DNA from: DASUBV01 sp035532295
Lineage (GTDB): Bacteria > Actinomycetota > Actinomycetes > Streptosporangiales > Streptosporangiaceae
Assembly (NCBI GenBank): GCA_035532295.1
Contig: DATKRH010000123.1
Location: 1 to 40,259 of the forward strand
DNA length: 40,259 nt
Reading direction: 5' to 3'
The stretch's first letter is position 1, and each line of letters starts with the position of its first letter. A program made the position numbers and the translations under genes. The notes beneath the pieces are model-generated. The model did no database searches. It was not told where the DNA came from and saw only the letters and a program-made list of their open reading frames with translations. Shown here in pieces: positions 25,902-34,372 of the stretch.

Positions 25902-26549
25902 CTACCGGATTTCTTCCCCGGCGGCCCGGCGGTCTTCGGTCGCCGCGGCCAGGGCCGCCACGGCGGTCATACTGACCGGCTGCCGCCTGCGCGGCAGGCA
26001 GGCCCGGATATCGCGGACGGCATCGTCAGCGCGGGCCCAGGAGAGGTCGCGCGCCGTGGCGGCCGGCAGCGCCAGGCGGCCCTCCGTCGTCGGGTGCACG
26101 ACGACCAGCGCGCTCACCCGGTGGCCGTGCGGCAGGACCTCCTGCCAGTGCCGGACGGCGGCGGCGAGCGGGCGCACCGACTGCCCGATGTAAACGCCAT
26201 CGCAGTGGATCGCGCCGGACGCCGTGGCCGTGTACCGGCCCGGGGGCCAGGCCACCGACTCGACGAGGAGGAGCCGGCGCCCGGCGCTGATCGCATGCGG
26301 AATGCGCGGCGTGTCGGCCGCCGCCGGGAGCAGCCCCTGGAAGACCCGGACGCCCGGCAGCTTCATCAGGTCGGCGAGCAGGGCCCCCGTCCGCGCCGCC
26401 ACCTCGTGCGCGGTCGACCCGATCGGGCGTAACGCGCGCCGTTCGGTGTCGGTGATCGTGTCGAGGCTGCCATGCCAGCGGCGAGACAGCAGGCCGGCCG
26501 GTAAAAGCGACTCGGCGATCCGGTGGTCAGCGGGCTCCGTCATCGCCAT
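25902..26549 (-). CDS. Possible degenerate NERD/restriction-endonuclease-like protein
   Basis: About 215 aa from ATG 26549 (GAGG 9 nt upstream); the frame stays open to 26636. The core has HAISAGRRLLLVESVAWPPGRY followed by ...AVRHWQEVLPHGHRVSALVVVHPT. This is reminiscent of actinobacterial NERD-type (nuclease-related) proteins, but with His for the first Asp and Val for the Lys of the E-x-K motif, so nuclease activity is doubtful. It is divergent from the SARP gene and upstream of the unrecognised 243-aa gene. The family call is weak. Confidence 0.5.
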   Translation of the reverse strand: MAMTEPADHRIAESLLPAGLLSRRWHGSLDTITDTERRALRPIGSTAHEVAARTGALLADLMKLPGVRVFQGLLPAAADTPRIPHAISAGRRLLLVESVAWPPGRYTATASGAIHCDGVYIGQSVRPLAAAVRHWQEVLPHGHRVSALVVVHPTTEGRLALPAATARDLSWARADDAVRDIRACLPRRRQPVSMTAVAALAAATEDRRAAGEEIR

Positions 26550-26716
26550 CACCGTCATCCTCGGCCTGATTGTGCTACCTGCGGCCATTGGAGCATGGAA
26601 AGCTACCAACATCCTTCCGTTTCGCTTCCGGGGCATGCGTCCGATGCGCAGCTCGCCTGGCGTCGGTGGATCGCCCCCGCGCGGGGGCGTGATACGTCCC
26701 GAGGGAGGGCACGGGC

Positions 26717-29700
26717 GTGATCTACAGTCTGCTGGGTGAGCTGGAGATAGGCCGGGACGGCCAGTTAATTGAGCTGCCAGGCGGCCCCACCCTGATCGTG
26801 CTGGCCGCTCTGCTGGTCAGCGCGAACCGGCGGGTGTCCAAGATCGACCTGATCCGCGCGGCGTGGGGCAAGGATGATGTCAAGGAAGCGCAGCTGCACA
26901 AGCGCGTGATGGCGGTGCGCGACCTGCTGGACCAGGTCGGCCGCCGCGGCGATCTGCGGACCCACGCCCGCTTCGGCTACGAGCTGCGCACCGCCGAGGA
27001 GGACATCGATACCCTGCTGTTCCGGCGACTGGTCCGCACGGCGCAGGAAGCCGGAGCGGAGCACGACACCGAGGATGAGGCCGGCTACCTGCAGCGGGCG
27101 CTGGCGCTGTGGCGAGGGCCGCATCCGCTGTCGAACGTGCCCAGCGACGCGTTCCACCAGGAAACTGCCGCGCTAGAGCAGCGGCACAAGCGGGCCGCGG
27201 CGCGCCTGTTCGAGCTGGAGCTCGCGCGCGGCCATCACGAGCGCATCCTCGACCAGCTGATCCTGATCGCCGGGTTCTACCCCGCCGACCGGCGGCTGTG
27301 CGAGCAGCTCATGCTCGCGGAGTACCAGTCGGGCCACCCGACCGACGCGACCAGGGCCTTCGAGCGGTACCGGGAGGCGCTGGAGGAGGAGACGGGCGCC
27401 GCACCGGACCCGATGCTGCGGACCTTCTATTTCGCGATCGCCCGGGGAGACGAGGCGGCCATCGCCAGGGCCGAGGCCAGCCTCGCCAAGCGCACGGGCA
27501 CGCTGGCGCGCCCGGTCGTGGCCGTGCCGCGGCAGCTGCCTCGCCCCGTCGACCTCGTCGGCCGCGACGACCTGGCCGCTGAGGTGTCGTGGCTGCTGCG
27601 CCGCGAGCCAGGCCGGACAGTGCCGATCGTGGTGATCTCCGGGCCCGGCGGCATCGGCAAGACCGGGCTGGCGCTGCGGGCGGCGCATGAGTCCAGCGAC
27701 CGTTACCCGGACGGCCAGCTGCATGCGGAGCTGCGCGGGGCCGGCGGCGGCGCGGTGGACACCGCCGAGATCCTGGCGCAGTTCCTGCGAGCCCTCGGCG
27801 TGCCGCTGGTGCCGGACGCGAAGGCGGAGCGGCTCGCGATGTACCGCACCCTGCTGGCCGACCGGCGGGTGCTGGTGGTGCTGGACGATGCGACCGACGG
27901 AGCCCAGGTCAGCGACCTCGCGCCAGCCAGCATGGGCTGCTCGGTGCTGGTCACGGCCCGGCAGCGGCTGCCCGAGATCAGCGGCGCCCATCACGTGGCC
28001 CCGCTGGAGCCGCTCGGCCAGGCTGACGCGACCGAGCTGTTCCTGCGCGTGGTGCGCGGCGCCGGCATCGACCTGCCAGACCTGGACGGCGTGGACCAGG
28101 TCGTGGCGCTGTGCGCCGGCCTGCCACTCGCCCTGCGCATCGCCGGGGCCCTGCGCGTGCGCCACCATCCGCGGCCGACCGCGGAGCTCGCGAGCCGTCT
28201 CGCCGGGCTGGGGCCGGAGGCGTTCGCGTACGGGGAGCTGAGCGTGGCGCGCACGATCGGAGCCGGGTTCGAGCGCCTCGACCCGGCCGCCCGTGAGCTG
28301 TTCCTGGGGCTGGGCCTGCTGCCACTGCGCGGATTCGGGCTGTGGACGGCCGCTGCCCTCCTTGACGGCGCTGACGTGGACGCCGGCGCGGCGCTGGCGC
28401 AGCTCGCCGCGAGCTTCATGATCGAGTCAGTTGAGCCGGAGCTGCGCTACCGGTTCCATGACCTGACCCGGGAGTACGCCCGCCGCCGGGCGCTGGCGGA
28501 GCGCCCGGGCGAGCGCGGCGCCGTGCCCGGCCGGGCGTACCGGGCGCTGCTCACGCTCACCCGCCGCGCCCATGCGCGGCTGTACGGGGGCGACTTCGAG
28601 GTCGTGCACAGCGCCGTCGCCGACTGGGATGCCCCGGCCGACGTGCTCGCCGAGGTCGACGCGGCGCCGCTGGACTGGTTCGAGAAGGAGCGGCCGAACA
28701 TCCGCGCGGCCGTCGAGCACTGCGCCGCGCTCGGCCTCCCCGACATCTGCTGGGACCTGGCCGTGTCCGCCCACGAGTTCTACACGATCCGCGGGTACTT
28801 CGACGACTGGCACGCGACGCATGCCGTGGCCCTGGATGCGTGCCGGAAGGCAGGCGACCAGCGCGGCGAGGGGATCGTGCTCGCCTGCCGCAATCAGCCG
28901 GCGCTCGTAGCCAGCCGGCGCACGGACGGCGCGGCGAGCCTTGCTGAGCTCCAGCGCGCGGCCGACCTCCTGGCGCAGTGCGGGGACCGGCACGGCCTGG
29001 CCATCGCGCTGCGCACGCTCGCGAACGCGCTGCGCCGGGACGGCCATCTCGCCCGGCCGCTCGCGCTGTTCAACGAGGCGCTCGGGCACTACGCGGCGAG
29101 CGGCGACACGGTGGGGGCGTGGCAGACCCTGCGCTTCATCGGGCAGACCCATCTCGACCTGCGCCATGACGACGACGCGCGCCGTGTCCTGGCCGCGGCG
29201 GAGGCCGCGGCCAGCGACATCGGCAGTACCCGGCTGCTCGCCCAGACGCGGTACTGGATCGGCCAGGCCTGCCTCGCCGCGGGCGACCTGGACAGCGCCC
29301 AGGCCGCGTTCGAGGCGGTCTACGACGTGTTCGGCGTCGACGCCGGCGTGGGGCACGCGTATGCCGTGCACGGGATGGGCGACGTGGCGCGGCGGCGGGG
29401 CGCGTACGACGCGGCCGAGGGACACCTCGCCCTGGCGGCCGACCTGGCGCGCGACGCGGCCGACGCGACGCTGGAGGGCCGCGTCCTGCTGTCCGTCGCC
29501 GCGCTGCGCGCTGCCCAGGGCAGGCCGGACGAGCAGGTCCTGGAGCTGGAGCAGGCGGCGGCGGTGTTCGCTAGGTGCGGCGCGGCGTACCTGGAGGCGC
29601 GCGCCCTCGCGGCGCTCGCCCGGGTCCTGGCCGACCGGGGCGAGAGCGCCGGCGCGGCCTGGGAGCGCGTGGAGAACCTGGACCGCGCGGCGGGCCTGGC

Positions 29701-29737
29701 CGATGAGGACCGCGTCCACCGTCGCCCTGGTTGCTAG
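26717..29737 (+). CDS. AfsR/SARP-type regulator with NB-ARC and TPR domains
   Basis: 1006 aa. The N-terminus has an OmpR-like DNA-binding domain (about 1-95, LLGELEIGRDG...VLAALLVSANRRVSKIDLIRAAWG) and a bacterial transcriptional activation domain (about 97-245). The STAND/NB-ARC ATPase follows, with P-loop GPGGIGKT (about 310), Walker B VLVVLDDA, sensor SVLVTAR and GLPLAL. The C-terminal 350 residues are TPR-like repeats. Such proteins activate secondary metabolism or stress genes when the NB-ARC module is switched on. The start is a GTG with GGGAGGGC upstream. It stands alone; which genes it controls is not visible. Confidence 0.92.
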   Translation: MIYSLLGELEIGRDGQLIELPGGPTLIVLAALLVSANRRVSKIDLIRAAWGKDDVKEAQLHKRVMAVRDLLDQVGRRGDLRTHARFGYELRTAEEDIDTLLFRRLVRTAQEAGAEHDTEDEAGYLQRALALWRGPHPLSNVPSDAFHQETAALEQRHKRAAARLFELELARGHHERILDQLILIAGFYPADRRLCEQLMLAEYQSGHPTDATRAFERYREALEEETGAAPDPMLRTFYFAIARGDEAAIARAEASLAKRTGTLARPVVAVPRQLPRPVDLVGRDDLAAEVSWLLRREPGRTVPIVVISGPGGIGKTGLALRAAHESSDRYPDGQLHAELRGAGGGAVDTAEILAQFLRALGVPLVPDAKAERLAMYRTLLADRRVLVVLDDATDGAQVSDLAPASMGCSVLVTARQRLPEISGAHHVAPLEPLGQADATELFLRVVRGAGIDLPDLDGVDQVVALCAGLPLALRIAGALRVRHHPRPTAELASRLAGLGPEAFAYGELSVARTIGAGFERLDPAARELFLGLGLLPLRGFGLWTAAALLDGADVDAGAALAQLAASFMIESVEPELRYRFHDLTREYARRRALAERPGERGAVPGRAYRALLTLTRRAHARLYGGDFEVVHSAVADWDAPADVLAEVDAAPLDWFEKERPNIRAAVEHCAALGLPDICWDLAVSAHEFYTIRGYFDDWHATHAVALDACRKAGDQRGEGIVLACRNQPALVASRRTDGAASLAELQRAADLLAQCGDRHGLAIALRTLANALRRDGHLARPLALFNEALGHYAASGDTVGAWQTLRFIGQTHLDLRHDDDARRVLAAAEAAASDIGSTRLLAQTRYWIGQACLAAGDLDSAQAAFEAVYDVFGVDAGVGHAYAVHGMGDVARRRGAYDAAEGHLALAADLARDAADATLEGRVLLSVAALRAAQGRPDEQVLELEQAAAVFARCGAAYLEARALAALARVLADRGESAGAAWERVENLDRAAGLADEDRVHRRPGC

Positions 29738-29776
29738 GGGCGCCCTGGTTGCTAGAGGCGCCCTGGCTGCCAGGGG
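29723..29776. repeat. 18-bp tandem repeat carrying stops for both strands
   Basis: Three 18-bp units (cgccctggttgctagggg and variants) lie at 29723-29740, 29741-29758 and 29759-29776. The first two contain the palindrome CTAG. Unit 1 holds the SARP stop codon, and unit 2 holds the stop of the convergent Nudix gene. Confidence 0.9.
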
Positions 29777-30468
29777 GCGCCCGTGCCGTTGCGCGTGAGC
29801 GGCGGGCTAAGGACCTGCGCCGGGCCGCGCCGGTACAGGGCCGCCGGGCGGCCTGTCTCGGGCACCCGCTTGGCGCCGGTGGGCTGGACGAAGCCCTCGG
29901 TGTGCACGACCTTCCGGCTGAAGTTCCGCGGATCGAGCGGCATGTCCCAGACGACCTCGTACACGTGGCGCAGGTCACCGATGGTAAACGTCTGCCCGCA
30001 GAACGCGGTGGCGAGCGTCGTGAATTCCAGGCGCGTCCGGGCGCGCTCGACGGCGTCGTCCAGGATCTGGCTGTGATCGAAGGCTAGCGTGCCGCGGACG
30101 AGCTCGACCGGCGCCCAGCGGGCGCTGCGGGCGTCCGACCCGGCGGCCGGGACGGGCAGGTCCGGCGCGAGCGCGAGGTAGGCGACGCTGACGACGCGGC
30201 CGCTCGGGTCGCGTTCCGGGGCGCCGTACGTGGCGAGCTGCTCCAGGTGCAGAGCGCCGCCGTCCAGGCTGGTCTCCTCGGCCAGCTCCCTTTCCGCGGC
30301 GGCGCGCAGGTCCTCGCCGGCGCGCAGGTACCCGCCGGGCAGCGCGGTCTGCCCCCGGTAGGGATCATTGGCCCGCTCGATGACCAGCACGTGCAGGAGG
30401 CTCTCGCGCACCGTGAGGATCGCGAGGTCGACGGCAAGGTGCAGCAGCAGGTGCTTCCGTTCAGGCAC
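29752..30468 (-). CDS. NrtR-like Nudix-domain transcriptional regulator
   Basis: About 238 aa from GTG 30468 (VPERKHLLLHLAVDLAILTV); the frame extends to ATG 30507 inside an operator-like palindrome. A Nudix domain holds a nearly complete Nudix box (GGYLRAGEDLRAAAERELAEET). The C-terminal winged helix (FTIGDLRHVYEVVWDMPLDPRNFSRK...RPAALYRR) is the NrtR hallmark. NrtR proteins sense ADP-ribose-type ligands and repress NAD metabolism genes. Most have a worn Nudix box; this one looks almost intact, so hydrolase activity is possible. Two matching palindromes lie just upstream, suggesting autoregulation. No NAD biosynthesis gene is in view. Confidence 0.85.
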   Translation of the reverse strand: MPERKHLLLHLAVDLAILTVRESLLHVLVIERANDPYRGQTALPGGYLRAGEDLRAAAERELAEETSLDGGALHLEQLATYGAPERDPSGRVVSVAYLALAPDLPVPAAGSDARSARWAPVELVRGTLAFDHSQILDDAVERARTRLEFTTLATAFCGQTFTIGDLRHVYEVVWDMPLDPRNFSRKVVHTEGFVQPTGAKRVPETGRPAALYRRGPAQVLSPPLTRNGTGAPWQPGRL

Positions 30469-30482
30469 GCGGCCAGCATAGC

Positions 30483-30502
30483 TTATTGTCTGCTTGACAT
30501 AA
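30483..30502. promoter_or_regulatory. NrtR-type operator, proximal
   Basis: TTA-T-TGTC-N5-GACA-TAA is an inverted repeat starting 14 bp before GTG 30468. It matches the distal site in both arms and in its 5-bp centre spacing. Confidence 0.6.
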
Positions 30503-30516
30503 AGCACTCCGGGTAG

Positions 30517-30537
30517 TTAATGTCTAATTGACACTAA
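30517..30537. promoter_or_regulatory. NrtR-type operator, distal
   Basis: TTAA-TGTC-N5-GACA-CTAA repeats the proximal palindrome 34 bp away, about three helical turns, so two regulator dimers could bind on the same DNA face. Confidence 0.6.
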
Positions 30538-30754
30538 GAGTGAGGCGCCGGACCGCGGCGTACGACCGGGCCGCGCGGGATCTCTTAGGTCACCGGCAGT
30601 CGGCCCGATGCCGATCTGCCGAATACCAGTCGCGCGCACAAGGCGCCCACGTGGAGGTCGGCCAGCCTCCGCTCCCCCGCTCGGCCGGGCGGCGGGAGAC
30701 GCGGACGTCGCGTTCACCGAAGTTCCCCTCGTCAGTTCCCTGAAAGGAATGGTC

Positions 30755-30928
30755 ATGCGCGCAATCCGGCGTCTTTGCCTGGCACCCCTGGTCGGGGCTG
30801 CCGCCATCCTCGTCATCGCGGCACCTTCGCACCTCGGCACCGGCGCCACCCACCATGGCGTGATGCTGGCGGACCCGATCTGCCCCAGCGGCACGAACTG
30901 GGACAACCTCCTCGGCACCTGCAGGTAA
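30755..30928 (+). CDS. 57-aa predicted secreted peptide with two cysteines
   Basis: An ATG with AAAGGA 6 nt upstream opens a 57-codon frame. Residues 1-25 form a classic signal peptide (MRAIRR then LAPLVGAAAILVIAA). The expected mature part is about 30 residues, ending ADPICPSGTNWDNLLGTCR, with C43 and C56 able to form one disulfide. There is no known family that I recognise. It lies downstream of a roughly 220-bp non-coding stretch after the Nudix operators, and a strong hairpin follows it. It could be a small secreted or lipid-facing peptide; nothing indicates lanthipeptide or other modification enzymes nearby. Confidence 0.6.
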   Translation: MRAIRRLCLAPLVGAAAILVIAAPSHLGTGATHHGVMLADPICPSGTNWDNLLGTCR

Positions 30929-31014
30929 CACCCGGTACCGGTAGAGATTCGGTAGAGCGTCGCAGAAGGCTGATACCGGCAGCCGCAGCACCTGACCTTC
31001 TCTGCGGCGGGGGC

Positions 31015-31044
31015 GCCGGCGGGCCCGTACCCGGGCCCGCCGGC
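31015..31044 (+). terminator. Strong GC hairpin, probable terminator
   Basis: A perfect 13-bp stem (31015-31027 with 31032-31044) closes a 4-nt loop (tacc), 86 nt after the secreted-peptide gene and 33 nt before the micro-ORF. No T-tract follows. It separates two transcription units. Confidence 0.6.
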
Positions 31045-31076
31045 CCCCAGCAGGCCACTGCTCTTGGGGGGCACGC

Positions 31077-31184
31077 ATGAATCGGACTCCTGCCGGCCGC
31101 ACGGCCAGCCATCGCTACGACATCGCCGGCGCCAGCCTCGCCGCACTCGCTGCCATCGTCCTGCCACGCGGGGGGCCTCGGTGA
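31077..31184 (+). CDS. 35-aa micro-ORF opening the AAA+/CHAT operon
   Basis: An ATG with a GGGGGG stretch 6 nt upstream opens a 35-codon frame (MNRTPAGRTASHRYDIAGAS...). Its TGA overlaps the GTG start of the next gene (GTGA). The centre (IAGASLAALAAIVL) is hydrophobic, about 14 residues, too short to be a confident membrane helix. It may be a coupling leader or a small membrane-associated peptide. Confidence 0.5.
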   Translation: MNRTPAGRTASHRYDIAGASLAALAAIVLPRGGPR

Positions 31185-32128
31185 TCAGCTACAACGACTG
31201 GGATCCCTCCTCCCGGCGACCGCGCCGGCCCGGCCGGCGCCGCCGGCGCCCGGTCCGCCGGTACATCGCCGGAATCACCGCGGCGCTCCTGGTGATCGGC
31301 CTCCTGATCGCGGGACGCGCCCTGCTAGGCCGCGCACCCGCCAGCTCGTCGTCCCCGCCGGCAGTTTCCGGCCCAGCGCAGAGCCGACCGACTAGCCCGG
31401 CCGGGCTCCTGTCCCTGGGCGCGTGCATCGACCCGACGCTGTCCATCGTCACGTCGTTCGCGCCCGCCATCCGCCGGGAGCTAGGGCAGGCGATCGGCAG
31501 CCTGGCGCCGCCCGGCGCGCCCCTGCCTACGGGCGCGACGCCGCCGCCGCAGCCGGGCGTGAGCCTGACCGTCCGCGAGGTGGACACCACCTCGCTGTCC
31601 AGCAACCCGGGACCCTACGCCGGCCAGGTGGCGGTGCCGGGGATCCCCGGGCTGACGCACTCGCGGCCGCCCACCTGGGCCCGTGACTACGGCGACCGGC
31701 TGCGGGCCTGGTCCCAGGGCTACCAGGCCGTCACGGCCGCCCGGCACGCGGCCGCGGTGGCCGCGGGCGAGGCCGCCCGCACCATCGAGACGCTGCCGCT
31801 GGACCAGAACCCGGGCAGCGACTCGGCCATCACCGCCTGCATCTCCGCGCTGCTGGTCACCGTTCCGCAGGGTGGCCGCCACTCCTACCTGCTCGCGTCC
31901 GACCTGGAGGAAAACGTCGCGCCGCAGCTGGCCGGATCATTCCGCGGTGCTCCGCTCGTCATTGTGCAGACCTGCGACACCGGCAACGAGAGTTTCTGCC
32001 ACGGCCTGCTGCAGCGCTTTCTCGCCAGCATGCACCGGCTGGACGTCGGCCCCGTCACGGTGGTCCGCCCGGAAGACGCGAGTCAGGCCCTGCGGCAGTG
32101 GACGCACACCGGGGAGGTCACGCCATGA
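31181..32128 (+). CDS. Membrane-anchored vWA-like protein
   Basis: About 315 aa from a GTG coupled to the micro-ORF. An Arg-rich cytoplasmic N-terminus (residues 12-27) precedes one membrane helix (about 28-49), so the rest should lie outside the cytoplasm. After a Ser/Pro linker, ACIDPTLSIVTSF, DSAITACISALL and SYLLASDLEEN resemble a von Willebrand A fold with a D-x-T-x-S version of the MIDAS motif. Several cysteines could form disulfides. The match is by pattern and is not strong. Its stop overlaps the ATG of the next gene. vWA proteins often partner AAA+ ATPases such as the one three genes downstream. Confidence 0.65.
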   Translation: MISYNDWDPSSRRPRRPGRRRRRPVRRYIAGITAALLVIGLLIAGRALLGRAPASSSSPPAVSGPAQSRPTSPAGLLSLGACIDPTLSIVTSFAPAIRRELGQAIGSLAPPGAPLPTGATPPPQPGVSLTVREVDTTSLSSNPGPYAGQVAVPGIPGLTHSRPPTWARDYGDRLRAWSQGYQAVTAARHAAAVAAGEAARTIETLPLDQNPGSDSAITACISALLVTVPQGGRHSYLLASDLEENVAPQLAGSFRGAPLVIVQTCDTGNESFCHGLLQRFLASMHRLDVGPVTVVRPEDASQALRQWTHTGEVTP

Positions 32129-33522
32129 TCACCATCGGCCTCATCGTCGCCAGCCTGGTCGCCATCATGTTCGGCGCCCCCGCCCTCGTCGGGCCGGCCC
32201 GCGGCGCCCGGGCCCGCCGGACGGCGGCCCGGACGCAGCAGAACACGGCCCGGGAGCACCAGCAGCAGGCGGCACTCGCCGAGCAGCGGCGGATCGATCA
32301 GCTGTGGCGTGCCGATCCTGACCTGGCCGGCCTGGGGGAATGGCTCAGCTATGAGTACCAGATGCGCAAGCCGCTGGACCAGGACGTCCAGGAGGCCAAG
32401 CGCCTCCTGGACCAGCGAGAGGAGAAGGTGCGCCACCATACAGCGGAGCACGGCGGCAGCGAGCATGTCCCCGGCGGGCACCGGATTCTCGTGCTGGCCG
32501 GACTGGCCCTCTTCCTGGTCGTGTTCTCCCTCGGAATCGCCCTCGACTACCTGATCTTCCGCGGCCTGCACCCCGGCTCGGTACTTCTTCCCTTCGGCCT
32601 GGCCTGCCTGGCGGTGTTCGGCATCACGATCGGCTCGATCCTCTTCCTGGGCATCCGGCGTCATCGTCTCCTGCCCGACTCCGTCAGCCCCTACATCCAA
32701 CGCGTCTTCATGGTGGGCGGCGCCCTGCTGGCGACGGCCGTCGCCGTCTACATGACGACGATCGCACCCAACCGGTCCGCCCCGGCGGGTGAGCTCGCGA
32801 TCAATAAGGCGCTCAGCCATCTGCATGCGGATCAGACCGCCGTGCCGCGGGCCAGCAAGCAGGTAATCGACCTGGACAATCAGGCCGTCGCGCAGGCCCG
32901 GGCCGACCTGGCGCACGCCGAGGCCGTGGACCGGCTGAGCGCCGGCATCCTGGCCGTGCTGGAGATCCCGCTGGCCGAGGCGGCCGTGCTCGGGGGCGAG
33001 CTGCTGATGCTGGACGTGGCCCGGCGACGCAGGGAGACGGCCCGCCAGGCCCACCAGGACGCCACCGATGCGCTCGCGCAGGCAGATGCGCGATTCTCCA
33101 ATGCCCTAGTAGGGATCCTGATCGCCCATGGGCACGATGAGGACGTGGTCCACCAGATCCGCCGGCGCCTGGGGAACCTCGGGGCGGCGTGGGGTGGGGG
33201 TGGCCAGCGTGTCCTGCCGGCCGGGCCGCCGCCTCCGGCCCCACCGGGCGGCGGCGCTCCGGGCGGTGGTGCTCCCGGCGGGGGTGGTGCTCCCGGTGGC
33301 GGGCGCCGAAACCCCGCTCCGGCCGGGACGCCCGGACCCGCTCCGGCGGGGATGCCCGCCGCCGCACCCGCCGCACCCGCCGCACCCGCCGCACCCATCG
33401 TCCACATCGATCCCGCTGCCGCTCCGGCGGGCCCCCCGACGGGTTCCCCGAACGGGGCCGCCCCCGGAACCACGGCCCCGCTGGCCCAGCTGCCGCCCGA
33501 CGAGCAGGACCAGACCGCGTGA
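32125..33522 (+). CDS. Four-TM coiled-coil membrane protein with Pro/Ala/Gly-rich tail
   Basis: About 465 aa from ATG 32125, coupled to the previous gene. Membrane helices lie at about 2-22, 121-143, 153-176 and 192-214. A Gln/Arg/Glu-rich helical region (about 27-115) and a second coiled-coil-like region (about 225-345) flank the helices. From 350 on the protein is a low-complexity tail of Pro, Gly and Ala, including AAP repeats coded by 9-bp repeats. It resembles no family I can name. The design suggests a membrane scaffold linking the vWA-like protein to the cytoplasmic ATPase. Confidence 0.7.
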   Translation: MITIGLIVASLVAIMFGAPALVGPARGARARRTAARTQQNTAREHQQQAALAEQRRIDQLWRADPDLAGLGEWLSYEYQMRKPLDQDVQEAKRLLDQREEKVRHHTAEHGGSEHVPGGHRILVLAGLALFLVVFSLGIALDYLIFRGLHPGSVLLPFGLACLAVFGITIGSILFLGIRRHRLLPDSVSPYIQRVFMVGGALLATAVAVYMTTIAPNRSAPAGELAINKALSHLHADQTAVPRASKQVIDLDNQAVAQARADLAHAEAVDRLSAGILAVLEIPLAEAAVLGGELLMLDVARRRRETARQAHQDATDALAQADARFSNALVGILIAHGHDEDVVHQIRRRLGNLGAAWGGGGQRVLPAGPPPPAPPGGGAPGGGAPGGGGAPGGGRRNPAPAGTPGPAPAGMPAAAPAAPAAPAAPIVHIDPAAAPAGPPTGSPNGAAPGTTAPLAQLPPDEQDQTA

Positions 33523-33577
33523 TCGCCCGGCGCAGGCCTGCCTGTGCTCGCCCGCCCGTCCCGAACCTGGAGGATCC

Positions 33578-34372
33578 ATGAGTACCCGCGTCACCGCATC
33601 GACCCGAATGAGCGCGGCCTGCCAGCAACTGCTCCGCGAGCGGCTGGACCTCACGCTCGACGCGACGATCGAGCTCGGCAATCTCAACATGATCATGGAG
33701 ACCGAACAGGTCAGCCTCCCCTCGCTCCGGGAGATCATCACCGCCGAGCCGGTCAGCCTGACTCTCGGCACGCTGGTGCCCGACCTGTTCGAGCACACCC
33801 GCGGCCTGCTGGCCGCCGAGGAGTCCGCCGCGGAGTCCGCCGCGGACCCGCGGGCTCTCGCCTCGCTGGCGCAGGCGGGGCTCGCGGACGCCCTGGCCGC
33901 CGCGGGCGCGGTGATCGCCGACACGACGCGCGACATCACGGCCGAGGCCTTCGCGGAGGCCGGAGCGGAACTCGGCTACGCGGTGTCGGTGTGCCGGGGG
34001 GACGTGGCGACAGGCATCGAGCTGCGCCGCGAGCACGAGATCGTGCTGCTCCGGGTCGAGGACGGAGGCTCGGTCGAGTCCGATCACGCCGGGCTGGCCG
34101 ATGGGACCTGCGGGGACCGGCAGCGCGAGCTGGAGCAGGCGGCCGCCCGGCGCGGCATTACCCTGACCCACCGGGATCAGGAGGACCACGGCACCGCGGC
34201 GGGCGGGAAGCTGATCCTGGCCGCCGCCGCGCGGCGCGATCCGAGCCTCGCCCGGGCCACGGCCCTGGACGCGCAGCAGCCCCGGGCCAGCGTGCCCGCG
34301 CCTGGCCGGCTGGCCTCGGCCGGCCAGGACGAGGAGCGCAGGCGCGCTCGGCGGGCCGGCGGTGCGGCATGA
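33578..34372 (+). CDS. 264-aa protein of unknown function, possible Ycf46-partner (DUF1257/DUF2997-like)
   Basis: The start ATG has GGAGG 5 nt upstream. Residues 15-110 are helical. Residues about 120-200 (LGYAVSVCRGD...HEIVLLRVEDGGSVESD...GTCGDRQRELEQAAARRGI) look like a small beta-hairpin/helix module. Its spacing recalls DUF1257/DUF2997 proteins that accompany Ycf46-like ATPases; this is a weak pattern match. The C-terminus is Arg/Ala-rich. Its TGA overlaps the ATG of the AAA+ gene, so the two products are made together. Confidence 0.6.
   Translation: MSTRVTASTRMSAACQQLLRERLDLTLDATIELGNLNMIMETEQVSLPSLREIITAEPVSLTLGTLVPDLFEHTRGLLAAEESAAESAADPRALASLAQAGLADALAAAGAVIADTTRDITAEAFAEAGAELGYAVSVCRGDVATGIELRREHEIVLLRVEDGGSVESDHAGLADGTCGDRQRELEQAAARRGITLTHRDQEDHGTAAGGKLILAAAARRDPSLARATALDAQQPRASVPAPGRLASAGQDEERRRARRAGGAA

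Noticed and set aside
33230..33480. Intergenic GC-rich repeat region
   Set aside because: It is the coding sequence of the Pro/Gly/Ala-rich tail of the membrane protein.
33544..34368. 275-residue extension of the AAA+ frame
   Set aside because: Overlaps the 264-aa gene, which has its own GGAGG; the ATGA overlap at 34369 marks the true start.
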